A stretch of DNA of 64,000 nucleotides from an uncultured Erysipelotrichaceae bacterium (GCA_902793375.1 CADBDE010000001.1:1-64000), one strand, 5' to 3'; shown: positions 1 through 7,816, counted from the first letter of the stretch. Translations and numbers: made by a program. Notes: generated by a model from the sequence alone, not told the origin.

Positions 1-12
1 TTTTTTCGTAGA

Positions 13-34
13 ACTTATCTAATAACTTATCTAA
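13..34. repeat. Paired TATCTA repeat at the left edge (arm type)
   Basis: Two copies of TTATCTA start 12 bases apart (15-21 and 27-33), just beyond the end of the ABC permease gene. The same 12-base spacing is found in the junctions at 1927-1945 and 2959-2977, in each case just past the 3' end of a cargo gene. It is therefore read as the inner half of another junction whose secA-tail copy would lie left of the window. Confidence 0.5.
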
Positions 35-68
35 AAAAATCCAATTAAATAAATCAAAATATTGCGAA

Positions 69-800
69 CTATTTATTATCACTAATCATTTTCTTTTTAA
101 ATGTAATAATTGACAAGAAAATAACTGTTATGAAATAAATTAAAAATACTATTATATGAAGAAGTGTTAAATTACTAAAATCATTATGTAACGTTCCTTG
201 AATTATAATTAAACACGCTTCAAATGGTAATGATTTACATATAACTTCAAATACTCCACCCATTACTTCTTTAGAAAAATACATGCCACTTGTAAAGCAT
301 ACTAATTGAACAACTATACTTCCTAATCCACCTGTTCCTTTTTCACTAACTAAACTACCTATTAATATACCTAATGATATAAAGAAAATAGAAATAATCA
401 TTGATACTAATATAGTTGGTATTATACTAATTGTAAATTCTAACCCCATAGCAATTGCAGTTATAAAGAATAAAACATTTTGAATTAGTACTATAGGTAG
501 TAATGATAATATATATCCTAAAATATAGTCACTTGATTTCATTGGAGAAGTTCCAAGTCTAATTAATAACGAAGAAGTTCTATCCTTTGCAATTAATGTA
601 GCAGTAAACATTGTAATAAATGAAAATCCAAATAGAATTATAGACGGTGTGAAGTTTTCTAATCTATAATTTTCTGCAGGAATATTAAATTGTTGAAATA
701 TAAATAATAAGAATAATGGTAATACAATTTCGAAAATTAAGCTTAATGGATCTCTTATTAATTCTTTAAAATTTCTTTTAGCAAAATTAATCATTCTCAT
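69..800 (-). CDS. ABC-2 type transporter permease
   Basis: This 243-residue integral membrane protein has about six hydrophobic segments and the layout of ABC-2 permeases, which export drugs, peptides or lipids. The N-terminus (MRMINFAKRNFKELIRDP) is the usual amphipathic lead-in before the first membrane helix. Its start codon overlaps the stop of the upstream ATPase gene (TAATG at 798-802), so the two are translationally coupled and should form one exporter. An in-frame ATG two codons later is an alternative start. The substrate cannot be told from sequence. The pair is the leftmost unit of the cassette-like series behind secA. Confidence 0.88.
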   Translation of the reverse strand: MRMINFAKRNFKELIRDPLSLIFEIVLPLFLLFIFQQFNIPAENYRLENFTPSIILFGFSFITMFTATLIAKDRTSSLLIRLGTSPMKSSDYILGYILSLLPIVLIQNVLFFITAIAMGLEFTISIIPTILVSMIISIFFISLGILIGSLVSEKGTGGLGSIVVQLVCFTSGMYFSKEVMGGVFEVICKSLPFEACLIIIQGTLHNDFSNLTLLHIIVFLIYFITVIFLSIITFKKKMISDNK

Positions 801-1522
801 TATAATTCACCTCCAGTTGCAATAGATACAAAAGCATCTTCAAAGTTTTTAGCTTTAGTCTTTTTTATTAACTCCTGTGAAGTTCCAATATCTATTAACT
901 TACCATTTGCCATTATGCCAATTCTATCTGATAAACTTTCTGCTTCTTCCATATAATGAGTTGTTAAAATAATTGTTATTTTACCCTTTAATGAATTAAT
1001 AATTTTCCATAGTTCTTTTCTTGCTATAACATCTAATCCTAATGTTGGTTCATCTAAAAATAATATTTTTGGATCATTTATCAAACTTATTGCAATAGAT
1101 ACTTTTCTTTGCCATCCACCAGATAGAGTTTTTGATTTTTTGTTTAAAACTTCATCAAGTTTAAATTGTTTAATAAGTTCATCAATCTTTTTTTCTTTAT
1201 CTTTTATTTGATATACCCCAGCCATAAATTCCAAATTTTCTTTTACTGTTAAATTTGGAGCAATGGCAGTTTCTTGTGGTGATACATTTAAGATTTCTTT
1301 TATTTTAAATACGTCTTTTTTCATATTCATATTTTCTATTATTATCTCACCAGAAGTTGGAAGTATTAAACCCGATAACATCTTAATTGTAGTTGTTTTT
1401 CCAGCTCCATTTACTCCTAAAAGTGCAAATAGTTCTCCTTGTTTAATATTTAAATCTATTTCATTTACTGCAATTTTATCTTTAAACTTTTTAGTTAATT
1501 TCTTTGTTTCAATAGAATACAT
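800..1522 (-). CDS. ABC transporter ATP-binding protein
   Basis: A 240-residue ATPase that powers the adjacent ABC-2 permease. Walker A is GVNGAGKTTT (residues 36-45), the signature is LSGGWQRK (133-140) and Walker B is ILFLDEPTLGLD (153-164), followed by the switch histidine in TTHYMEE. The signature has W where Q or M is usual. The length is typical for CcmA/DrrA-type exporter ATPases. The start at MYSIETKKL lies one base after the stop of a 21-codon ORF. The gene is co-transcribed with the permease. The substrate is unknown. Confidence 0.93.
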   Translation of the reverse strand: MYSIETKKLTKKFKDKIAVNEIDLNIKQGELFALLGVNGAGKTTTIKMLSGLILPTSGEIIIENMNMKKDVFKIKEILNVSPQETAIAPNLTVKENLEFMAGVYQIKDKEKKIDELIKQFKLDEVLNKKSKTLSGGWQRKVSIAISLINDPKILFLDEPTLGLDVIARKELWKIINSLKGKITIILTTHYMEEAESLSDRIGIMANGKLIDIGTSQELIKKTKAKNFEDAFVSIATGGEL

Positions 1523-1523
1523 A

Positions 1524-1589
1524 TTATTTATTATCTGGCATTATTTTATCCATAGTATCTTCTAATACTTCAGATTTAACAATAGCCAT
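1524..1589 (-). CDS. Possible 21-residue leader ORF ahead of the ABC exporter
   Basis: ATG at 1587-1589 opens MAIVKSEVLEDTMDKIMPDNK, ending one base before the ABC ATPase start (TAA-T-ATG). A GAAAGGA stretch sits directly before the ATG, closer than is normal. An in-frame GTG four codons earlier would add MKKG. It may be a coupling leader peptide, or the tail of a lost regulator gene. Nothing resembling a known family was recognised. Confidence 0.35.
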   Translation of the reverse strand: MAIVKSEVLEDTMDKIMPDNK

Positions 1590-1950
1590 TCCTTTCTTCA
1601 CTTATTATTCTTAAAAGTAAACACATTATGAGATTGTAATATATTTATTTTACAATCCAAAAAAAATGTTCCAAATTGATAAAAAAACTTATCTAAAGCT
1701 TATCTAGAAGCCTTTTTTTATGAAAAATTACCTAAAAATTGTAAGTAGCAAAAAGCTCGCAAGTCCTTTATTTATAAGGCTTTGCGAGCTTATTTGCCAC
1801 AACACTGTTTATACTTGCGTCCACTCCCACATGGAATTTAATTGCATATTTTCTGCGATAATCTTCCTAATTATGTCCTTATTCTTCATATATTGTGCTA
1901 TATTTTCCACTTTTTAACCAATATAGTTATCTAAAAAGGTATCTAATAAT
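1590..1950. repeat. Junction C: secA-tail copy with flanking paired repeats
   Basis: This 361-base stretch has no intact gene. From left to right it holds: a dyad TTACAATC/GATTGTAA near 1633-1658; a paired repeat with 11-base spacing (TTATCTA at 1689 and 1700); a strong hairpin AAGCTCGCAA...TTGCGAGCTT (1753-1791); a copy of the secA C-terminal coding tail (1790-1837, minus strand); about 90 bases closely matching junction B; and a paired repeat with 12-base spacing (1927-1945). The arm 1832-1946 matches 2864-2977 with few differences. It is read as a recombination junction between inserted units. Confidence 0.75.
1790..1837 (-). pseudogene. Detached secA 3'-end fragment (SEC-C motif), copy C
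   Basis: On the minus strand the codons read PCGSGRKYKQCCGK followed by TAA, the same zinc-binding tail that ends SecA (CPCGSGKKYKQCCGK). One codon before the proline the frame is closed by TAA, so this cannot be translated as part of a larger protein. Several third positions differ from real secA while the residues stay (K to R once). This suggests an independently diverged secA end rather than a fresh duplication. Confidence 0.85.
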
Positions 1951-2676
1951 CTATTTTAATAATTTTTCAAATGCATTAGCATTTAAGATTGTATTTGAAA
2001 CAAATTTTCCTTTATAAAAGTTAGCCCAGTTATTAAATACACATGGAGCATTTTTTGCTTTCTCTAATGAATCTATTTTTATGAAGTTCAATTTAATTCC
2101 TTTGTCTTTAGCATAGTCAGATAATTCTTTTGGACATTCATTTGAATAGTAAATAGTAAAATCTTGGCTATCGATTTCCATCTTACGAGCTGTATCGCTA
2201 AACTTAGGAGTTTCTTTATCATCAAATTGTAATGCCATTAATTCATAGTCGTTAATTGTATCTACTACCTTAAATCCATAATGTTCAAAGAATTTCTTAT
2301 CTCCAATAAATGGTTTTTTCTTTTGTGTAACTATTGTACAAACTCCACTCATTTTTTTCTTTTTAGCATCTTCAATAGCATATTCTAATAATTCTTTACC
2401 AATACCTTTTCCTTTAAAACTGACTGCTACCCATAAACAATAAATATGCATATAGTTTTTACCATTGATAGGAACCCAAGCTGTTTCTATTGGTTCGTAT
2501 TCAATAAAGATTTTACCTCTAGCATTTAGTTTTCTAAATACATGACCATCTTTTAATTTATTTTTAATCCATTCTTTCTTTTTATCTACACCGTCTTGAT
2601 GTTTAGGATCTCCAATTGCACAACAAATATGTTCTTCATCAATGTTCTTTTCATCTAAATTAATATACTCATTCAT
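1951..2676 (-). CDS. GNAT N-acetyltransferase with C-terminal YoaP-like domain
   Basis: A 241-residue protein. The N-terminal half is a GNAT acetyltransferase with the acetyl-CoA loop FKGKGIGKELLEYA (87-100) and the downstream FFEHYGFKVV element. The C-terminal part (about 170-241, IYYSNECPKELSDYAKDKGI onward) has a thioredoxin-like pattern resembling the YoaP domain of Bacillus YoaP. The target substrate is unknown; the family acetylates small amines or proteins. The gene is a lone unit between two secA-tail junctions. It has its own promoter, with TATAAT near 2697-2703 directly after a terminator, and an AGAGGTG ribosome site. Confidence 0.82.
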   Translation of the reverse strand: MNEYINLDEKNIDEEHICCAIGDPKHQDGVDKKKEWIKNKLKDGHVFRKLNARGKIFIEYEPIETAWVPINGKNYMHIYCLWVAVSFKGKGIGKELLEYAIEDAKKKKMSGVCTIVTQKKKPFIGDKKFFEHYGFKVVDTINDYELMALQFDDKETPKFSDTARKMEIDSQDFTIYYSNECPKELSDYAKDKGIKLNFIKIDSLEKAKNAPCVFNNWANFYKGKFVSNTILNANAFEKLLK

Positions 2677-2705
2677 TTATATTACACCTCTATATTCATT
2701 ATATC

Positions 2706-2730
2706 AAAAAAAAGACCCATTTGGGTCTTT
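2706..2730 (-). terminator. Intrinsic terminator in junction B
   Basis: Stem AAAGACCCA/TGGGTCTTT followed on the minus strand by a run of T. It occupies the same place relative to the paired repeat as the secA terminator at 3700-3729. It closes transcription from the upstream unit just before the promoter of the GNAT gene. Confidence 0.8.
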
Positions 2731-2990
2731 TCATTTACTATTTTAGGGTATCTAAAAGGTATCTAATTCACGATTTTTCACTTTTCTTCATTCATCAATC
2801 TTCTAAAGCCCTTGATATTACTTACTTTCCATGGCACTGCTTATATTTCTTTCCTGAGCCACATGGAATTTAATTGCATATTTTTTGCCATAATCTTCCT
2901 AATTATGTCCTAATTATTCATATATTGTGCAATATTTTTCACTTTTTAGGCAATATAGTTATCTAAAAAGGTATCTAAAATACGATTATT
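2731..2990. repeat. Junction B: secA-tail copy with flanking paired repeats
   Basis: No gene is present between 2677 and 3045. The stretch holds a paired repeat with 11-base spacing (GTATCTA at 2748 and 2759), about 55 bases resembling the sequence downstream of the real secA stop, a secA-tail copy (2822-2869), the roughly 110-base arm shared with junction C, and a paired repeat with 12-base spacing (2959-2977). The outer side matches the true secA flank (GTAAGTAATATCAA just after the stop), and the inner side matches junction C. That is the pattern expected of an attachment-site hybrid. Confidence 0.78.
2822..2869 (-). pseudogene. Detached secA 3'-end fragment (SEC-C motif), copy B
   Basis: Minus-strand codons read PCGSGKKYKQCHGK then TAA. 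The DNA is almost identical to the real secA end over this stretch, but the last zinc-ligand cysteine has become histidine. A TAA two codons upstream of the proline shows it is a detached fragment, not a gene. Confidence 0.87.
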
Positions 2991-2995
2991 TATTC

Positions 2996-3022
2996 AAAAA
3001 AAGCCCATTAATATGGACTTTT
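2996..3022 (-). terminator. Terminator of the membrane-anchored cassette gene
   Basis: Minus strand AAAAGTCCAT-ATTA-ATGGGCTTTT followed by T residues; the stem contains one G-T pair. It sits 23 bases after the gene's stop and before the arm repeat. Confidence 0.7.
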
Positions 3023-3045
3023 AAAAAAACTATTATTACCTACTT

Positions 3046-3618
3046 TTAATATAATTTTTCAAATGTAATTTTACTATTACTAATCTTACTATTGTCATAG
3101 TTTAATTTTAGCCTATATTGAATACTGTATCCTTCGCTTAATGCTTGACTATCTTGATATAAATCAGATAATTGCATTGAGAAAGCGTTTACAAAGCCAT
3201 TTTTATCACTATCATCTTGCATATTTTGATAGAATTCAATGCTTGAATCTTTAATACTATAGTATCCACCTGCCACTTGATTATATGACATAGAAGTTGC
3301 TTCAACTAACGAGAAGAATCCATTGTTTTTATCGTCAGTAGAGAATAAAGTTAAAGTATATTCTCCTATAGAGTTTTTACCCATATAAATTGAATATGTT
3401 CCAATTCTTTCACCATTATTAATTAAATCTACAACTTTAGTATCATTTGTTGTTTGTTCAATAGGATTACTTTCATTTTTTTCCTCTGTTGTAGTATTCT
3501 CTTTAGCAGTTAGTTTATCTTTATTAACAAAAATAAAAGTTCCCATTCCTACACATGCTAGTAATAAAATAACTACAAGTACGATTAATCCTACATTACT
3601 CTTTTTCTTTTCTTCCAT
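3046..3618 (-). CDS. Membrane-anchored extracytoplasmic protein of unknown function
   Basis: A 190-residue protein with a charged start (MEEKKKSN), one membrane helix (residues about 9-31), a low-complexity Thr/Asn/Glu linker (about 37-60) and a folded C-terminal part rich in Tyr, Ser and Gly, probably beta. No family was recognised. The N-in/C-out topology predicts a surface or wall-space domain. It is the sole gene of the unit next to secA and has its own terminator and ribosome site (AAAGGAG). Its position between two secA-tail copies suggests it arrived as accessory cargo. Confidence 0.75.
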   Translation of the reverse strand: MEEKKKSNVGLIVLVVILLLACVGMGTFIFVNKDKLTAKENTTTEEKNESNPIEQTTNDTKVVDLINNGERIGTYSIYMGKNSIGEYTLTLFSTDDKNNGFFSLVEATSMSYNQVAGGYYSIKDSSIEFYQNMQDDSDKNGFVNAFSMQLSDLYQDSQALSEGYSIQYRLKLNYDNSKISNSKITFEKLY

Positions 3619-3699
3619 TTTAATTACTCCTTTCTATTTTTACATTTTAATTATACAATAATTTAACTTTAATGTATAGATATGTACGATTATATTTCC

Positions 3700-3729
3700 A
3701 AAAAAAAAAGACCTTGATTGGTCTTTTTC
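3700..3729 (-). terminator. secA terminator
   Basis: Minus strand AAAAGACC-AATCAA-GGTCTTTT followed by a long T run, about 80 bases after the secA stop and just past the paired TATCTA repeat at 3733-3750. Confidence 0.85.
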
Positions 3730-3732
3730 AGG

Positions 3733-3750
3733 GTATCTAAAAGGTATCTA
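3733..3750. repeat. Paired GTATCTA repeat downstream of secA (distal type)
   Basis: GTATCTA at 3733-3739 and 3744-3750, an 11-base period. The same element with the same spacing lies at 2748-2765, and a variant at 1689-1706, each at a similar distance from a secA-tail copy. It could be a pair of recombinase contact sites on one DNA face. Confidence 0.6.
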
Positions 3751-3806
3751 ATTCACGTTTTTTCACGTTTCTTCACTTTTAGATTTTCGCAAACCGTTGA
3801 TATTAC

Positions 3807-6296
3807 TTACTTTCCGCAGCACTGCTTATATTTCTTTCCTGAGCCGCATGGACATGGGTCATTTCTTCCGACTTTTGTTTTCTTTGCTTTTTTTGCAACT
3901 GCATCTTTTCCATCATTGGCAATCTTATTTTTTGATACTTCTTTTCTTTCAATATTTTGTTTTACTTCTGCTCTTAATAAGAATGTTGATACTTCTTTAT
4001 TAATCTTTTCATTCATTTCATCAAACATTTGGAATCCTTCAGTAGTATATGCAGTTAAAGGATCGTTTTGTGCATAACTTCTTAAGTGAATTCCTTCTCT
4101 TAAATGAGACATTGTATTAATATGTTCTGTCCAGTATTTATCAATGATATTTAATGTAATTACTTTTTCAAACTCATCACTTATTTCTTTTGGAACAATC
4201 TTAATTTTGTTTTCATATTCTTCAACGATATGATTATATATTAAATCTACTATTTCATCTTCAGTTTTATGATAAAGTATTTTTGAATCAATATCCTTCT
4301 TTAGTAGTCTTTCATTTACTTCTCCTACTATTTCATCAATATCATGTTCACTTAATTTAGGTTCAACAGCTAAATGCTTATCAATTATGTTATATATATA
4401 ATCCTTCATTATTTGAAGAATAGTTTCGTGTATTGAATCATTATCAAGTATTTCATTTCTTCTTCCATACATGATTTCTCTTTGATTATTCATAACATCA
4501 TCATATTGAAGAAGTTGTTTTCTTATATCAAAGTTATTACCTTCAACTCTTGCTTGTGCACTTGTTAAAGCTTTAGAAAACATTTTACTTTGTATTGGTT
4601 GATCTTCTGCAAGTTTTAATGAAAGCATAACTCTTTTAATTCTATCACTTCCAAAACGAACCATTAATTCATCTTCCATAGAAACGAAGAATTGAGTGTA
4701 TCCTGGATCTCCTTGTCTTCCTGATCTTCCTCTTAACTGATTATCGATACGACGTGATTCATGTCTTTCTGTTCCAAACACACATAAACCACCAAGCTCT
4801 TTAACACCTTCTCCAAGTTTAATATCAGTTCCACGTCCTGCCATATTTGTAGCAATTGTAACAGATCCTTTTTCTCCTGCTTTTGCAATTATTTCAGCTT
4901 CTCTTGCATGGTTCTTAGCATTTAAAACTTCATGAGGAATATGTCTTCTACTTAATAATCCATCAATTAATTCATTTGTCTCAATTGCGATTGTTCCAAC
5001 AAGAACTGGTTGACCTGCTTTATGTCTTCTTTCAATTGCATCAATTAAAGCTTTATATTTTCCAGCTTGAGTTGAATATATTAAATCTGGTTCATCATCT
5101 CTTATAACAGGTTTATTAGTTGGAATAGATATAACATACATATTATAAATATTTCTAAATTCTTCTTCTTCAGTTTTTGCTGTTCCTGTCATACCAGAAA
5201 TCTTTTTATACATTCTAAATAAGTTTTGGAATGTAATTGTAGCAAGAGTTTTAGTTTCTTGATTTATTTTAACTCCTTCTTTTGCCTCAACAGCTTGATG
5301 AAGACCATCACTCCATGCACGTCCTTTCATTAAACGTCCAGTAAATTGGTCTACGATAACAATTTCTCCATCTTGTACAACATAGTCGACGTCAAGTTTC
5401 ATACTATAATTTGCTTTTAAAGCTTGATTAATAAAATGTACAAGTGATGTTTGTTCTAGATCATAAAGATTATCAACTTTAAAGTGTTTTTCAGCTTTTT
5501 TAACACCTTCTTCAGTTAATGTAACTCCCTTAGTTTTTTCATCATAAAGATAGTCATCATTTTCTTTTAATTTTTTAACAAAACTATCAGCATCCATATA
5601 TAATGAAGCACTTTTCATTTCTCCACCAGAAATAATTAATGGAGTTCTTGCTTCATCAATTAAAACTGAGTCAGCTTCATCAATAATTACAAAATTTAAT
5701 CCACGTTGTACTCTATTCTCTTTTCTTACAACCATGTTATCTCTTAGATAATCAAATCCAAGTTCATTATTTGTTGAATACATAATATCACAATCATATA
5801 CTTCTTTTTTTTCACTTGGTGATAAACTTCTTAAGTTAGTTCCAACAGTTAATCCTAAAAACTTATGAATAGAACCCATCCAATTAGCATCACGATCTGC
5901 TAAATATTCATTAACTGTAATTATATGAACTCCTTCACCAGTCAATGCATTTAAATATGATGGCATTGTAGCAACTAGTGTTTTTCCTTCACCTGTTTTC
6001 ATTTCGGCAATATTACCATAATGAAGTGCAATACCACCAATAATTTGTACTCTAAATGGTTTTAATCCAATAACTCTATATGCTGCTTCTCTAACAGTAG
6101 CAAATGCTTCAGGTAAAATATCATCTAATGTTTCTCCTTTTGCCAATCTATCTTTGAATTCCTGAGTTTTTGCTTGTAATTCTTTATCTGATTTTTTTTG
6201 ATATTCTTCATCTAAAGCTTCTACCTTATCTGCTAAAGCACCAAACTTTTTTAATTCTTTATATTCATGATCAAATAATTTTTTTAATATGCCCAT
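3807..6296 (-). CDS. secA: Preprotein translocase ATPase SecA
   Basis: The motor that pushes unfolded preproteins through SecYEG; 829 residues, normal for the family. Walker A is TGEGKT (101-106), Walker B is IIDEADSVLIDEA (about 203-215) and the RGxGRQGDPG helicase motif is present as RGRSGRQGDPG. The C-terminus carries the SEC-C zinc motif CPCGSGKKYKQCC (cysteines 815, 817, 826, 827). Start ATG is preceded by GGAGATGATAAT. hpf lies upstream, as in Bacillus. Instead of prfB, the gene is followed by cassette-like units carrying copies of its last codons. Confidence 0.99.
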   Translation of the reverse strand: MGILKKLFDHEYKELKKFGALADKVEALDEEYQKKSDKELQAKTQEFKDRLAKGETLDDILPEAFATVREAAYRVIGLKPFRVQIIGGIALHYGNIAEMKTGEGKTLVATMPSYLNALTGEGVHIITVNEYLADRDANWMGSIHKFLGLTVGTNLRSLSPSEKKEVYDCDIMYSTNNELGFDYLRDNMVVRKENRVQRGLNFVIIDEADSVLIDEARTPLIISGGEMKSASLYMDADSFVKKLKENDDYLYDEKTKGVTLTEEGVKKAEKHFKVDNLYDLEQTSLVHFINQALKANYSMKLDVDYVVQDGEIVIVDQFTGRLMKGRAWSDGLHQAVEAKEGVKINQETKTLATITFQNLFRMYKKISGMTGTAKTEEEEFRNIYNMYVISIPTNKPVIRDDEPDLIYSTQAGKYKALIDAIERRHKAGQPVLVGTIAIETNELIDGLLSRRHIPHEVLNAKNHAREAEIIAKAGEKGSVTIATNMAGRGTDIKLGEGVKELGGLCVFGTERHESRRIDNQLRGRSGRQGDPGYTQFFVSMEDELMVRFGSDRIKRVMLSLKLAEDQPIQSKMFSKALTSAQARVEGNNFDIRKQLLQYDDVMNNQREIMYGRRNEILDNDSIHETILQIMKDYIYNIIDKHLAVEPKLSEHDIDEIVGEVNERLLKKDIDSKILYHKTEDEIVDLIYNHIVEEYENKIKIVPKEISDEFEKVITLNIIDKYWTEHINTMSHLREGIHLRSYAQNDPLTAYTTEGFQMFDEMNEKINKEVSTFLLRAEVKQNIERKEVSKNKIANDGKDAVAKKAKKTKVGRNDPCPCGSGKKYKQCCGK

Positions 6297-6347
6297 ATTA
6301 TCATCTCCATAATAGATATTGTATCAAATAATGGTTAATTTTAAAAG

Positions 6348-6371
6348 AAAAAAAGCATTTTTCAATGCTTT
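6348..6371 (-). terminator. Terminator after the TM2-like gene
   Basis: Minus strand AAAGCATTGAAAAATGCTTT followed by T residues. The hairpin begins inside the last codons of the upstream gene. Confidence 0.75.
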
Positions 6372-6994
6372 TATGCAAATATTCTTTCTTCTTCGTCTTT
6401 TATACTTAAGAATGAAAAGATTGCATCTATAACACATAGTATTATAATTCCAATTATAAATAACAAACTAAATTCATACGCACATCTTATACTTGTATAA
6501 TCATTAAATGTGTCAATAGAGAATGTCTTAATTATCCATGTAATTCCAAAGAATACAAAGTTTACTAAAAAAATGTATCCTATTACTCTATTCTCTGTTC
6601 TAAACTTATGAAGGCCAGTATATCCAAGTAATAAAGTAATTAATATATGATTATTCTTATTTACTTTTTCTTCATCTAGTAAATCTACATTTAATTGATT
6701 TATTTTTAATAAAGCAAGTTTTTGAAGTACTAATACAACACCAGCTGCTATTAATAATATAATAGATATTATCATATAATTATTACTAAAAAATTCATAT
6801 ATTTCATTTGGGAAATTAGTACAACTATATTTAGAACTTTCTCCTAACTCAACAAACGAACTACTACAGTCAAGTATAAATACTGAATGTACAAGTGCAT
6901 ATAATATAAATAAGCTTAATATTCCAATTAAAATTTTATTATAATTTTTAATTTTTTCTCTTAATAATACAAATTCTTTTTTTTCTTTTTTCAT
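6371..6994 (-). CDS. TM2-like membrane protein
   Basis: A membrane protein of 207 residues from the preferred start at 6994, which follows GGGGGAAAA. An ATG at 7012 overlapping the hpf stop would add six residues but has no ribosome site. Four or five hydrophobic segments are visible. The stretch LLGYTGLHKFRTENRVIGY resembles the TM2 domain (Gly-x-x-Gly-x-His-x-Phe-Tyr), with R in place of Y. Function unknown; two extracytoplasmic cysteines (CSSSFVELGESSKYSC) could form a disulfide. Probably co-transcribed with hpf. Confidence 0.72.
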   Translation of the reverse strand: MKKEKKEFVLLREKIKNYNKILIGILSLFILYALVHSVFILDCSSSFVELGESSKYSCTNFPNEIYEFFSNNYMIISIILLIAAGVVLVLQKLALLKINQLNVDLLDEEKVNKNNHILITLLLGYTGLHKFRTENRVIGYIFLVNFVFFGITWIIKTFSIDTFNDYTSIRCAYEFSLLFIIGIIILCVIDAIFSFLSIKDEEERIFA

Positions 6995-7011
6995 TTTTCC
7001 CCCATTTAGCA

Positions 7012-7548
7012 TTATTCAGATTCTATAATACCATAGTTTCCTTCATTTCTTTTGTAAACTACTGCAACATTATTAGTTTCAGCATCTTTAAATATAAAGA
7101 ATTGATGTTCCAATAATTCCATTTGAAGAATTGCTTCTTCTTCACTCATTGGTTTAACCTCGACTTTTTTCCTTTTTACAATCTTATCTTCATTTTCTTC
7201 TTCAACTTTTTCAATAGATTCAAGCATAAAGTCTTTAGAGAATATTTCTTTCATTTTTTTTGATTGTAATTTTGTTTTATTCTTTCTTATTTGTCTTTCT
7301 AATTTATCTACAACAACATCTATTGCTGCATATAAATCATCTCTTGTTTCCTCTGCTCTTAAAATAATTGTTTTTAATGGTATAGTTACTTCAACTTTTT
7401 GATGTCTTCCTTTAACATTTACCATTACCGTCGCTCTAACATTTTCAGAATCTCCTAAATATTTCTCGATTCTTCCTAATTTTTCTTGTGCATAATCTTG
7501 AATTGATTTTGTGACTTTAATTTTGTCACCACGTACATAAATTTCCAT
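7012..7548 (-). CDS. hpf: Ribosome hibernation promoting factor, long form
   Basis: A 178-residue long HPF that binds the 30S decoding region and, through its C-terminal domain, dimerises 70S ribosomes into inactive 100S particles. The N-terminal domain (about 1-100) begins MEIYVRGDKIKVTKSIQDYA. The conserved C-terminal dimerisation domain (about 125-178) includes KPMSEEEAILQMELLEHQFF and VVYKRNEGNYGIIE. A strong AAGGAGG ribosome site precedes ATG. It sits upstream of secA, as in Bacillus (yvyD-secA). Confidence 0.97.
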   Translation of the reverse strand: MEIYVRGDKIKVTKSIQDYAQEKLGRIEKYLGDSENVRATVMVNVKGRHQKVEVTIPLKTIILRAEETRDDLYAAIDVVVDKLERQIRKNKTKLQSKKMKEIFSKDFMLESIEKVEEENEDKIVKRKKVEVKPMSEEEAILQMELLEHQFFIFKDAETNNVAVVYKRNEGNYGIIESE

Positions 7549-7586
7549 ATTGTGCCTCCTTAACCATATATTACCACAAAATTATA

Positions 7587-7614
7587 AAAAAAACTACCTA
7601 TTTAATGGTAGTTG
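7587..7614 (-). terminator. Cold-shock gene terminator overlapping its stop codon
   Basis: Minus strand AACTACC-ATTAAATA-GGTAGTT followed by eight T. The TAG stop codon of the cold-shock gene lies in the hairpin, so the last codons encode the left arm of the stem. Confidence 0.85.
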
Positions 7615-7816
7615 TTTCTTTTAAAACATTTACATCAAGTGCTTGATAACCTTTTGTAGTTTCTAATAATTTGAATTCTACAAATTGACCCTCACTTAAT
7701 GATTTATAACCATCTTGGTTAATTGCTGAATAATGAACAAAGACATCTTCATTTTCTTTATAATCTATAAAGCCATATCCTTTTTCATTATTAAACCATT
7801 TTACTCTTCCTTTCAC
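7598..7816 (-). CDS. csp: Cold-shock protein, CspA family
   Basis: A 72-residue single cold-shock domain that binds single-stranded RNA/DNA and acts as an RNA chaperone. RNP1 is KGYGFIDY (13-20) and RNP2 is VFVHYSAI (26-33). The start is GTG, preceded by GAGGAG. Monocistronic with its own terminator. The 140-base leader region upstream contains TTTGTCGAA (7932-7940), a Spo0A-box match. Confidence 0.95.
   Translation of the reverse strand: MKGRVKWFNNEKGYGFIDYKENEDVFVHYSAINQDGYKSLSEGQFVEFKLLETTKGYQALDVNVLKETTTIK

Noticed and set aside
1720-1917. Plus-strand ORF of 65 codons over junction C
   Set aside because: It runs antisense across the secA-tail copy, the hairpin and the shared arm, has no convincing ribosome site, and its sequence does not look like a protein.
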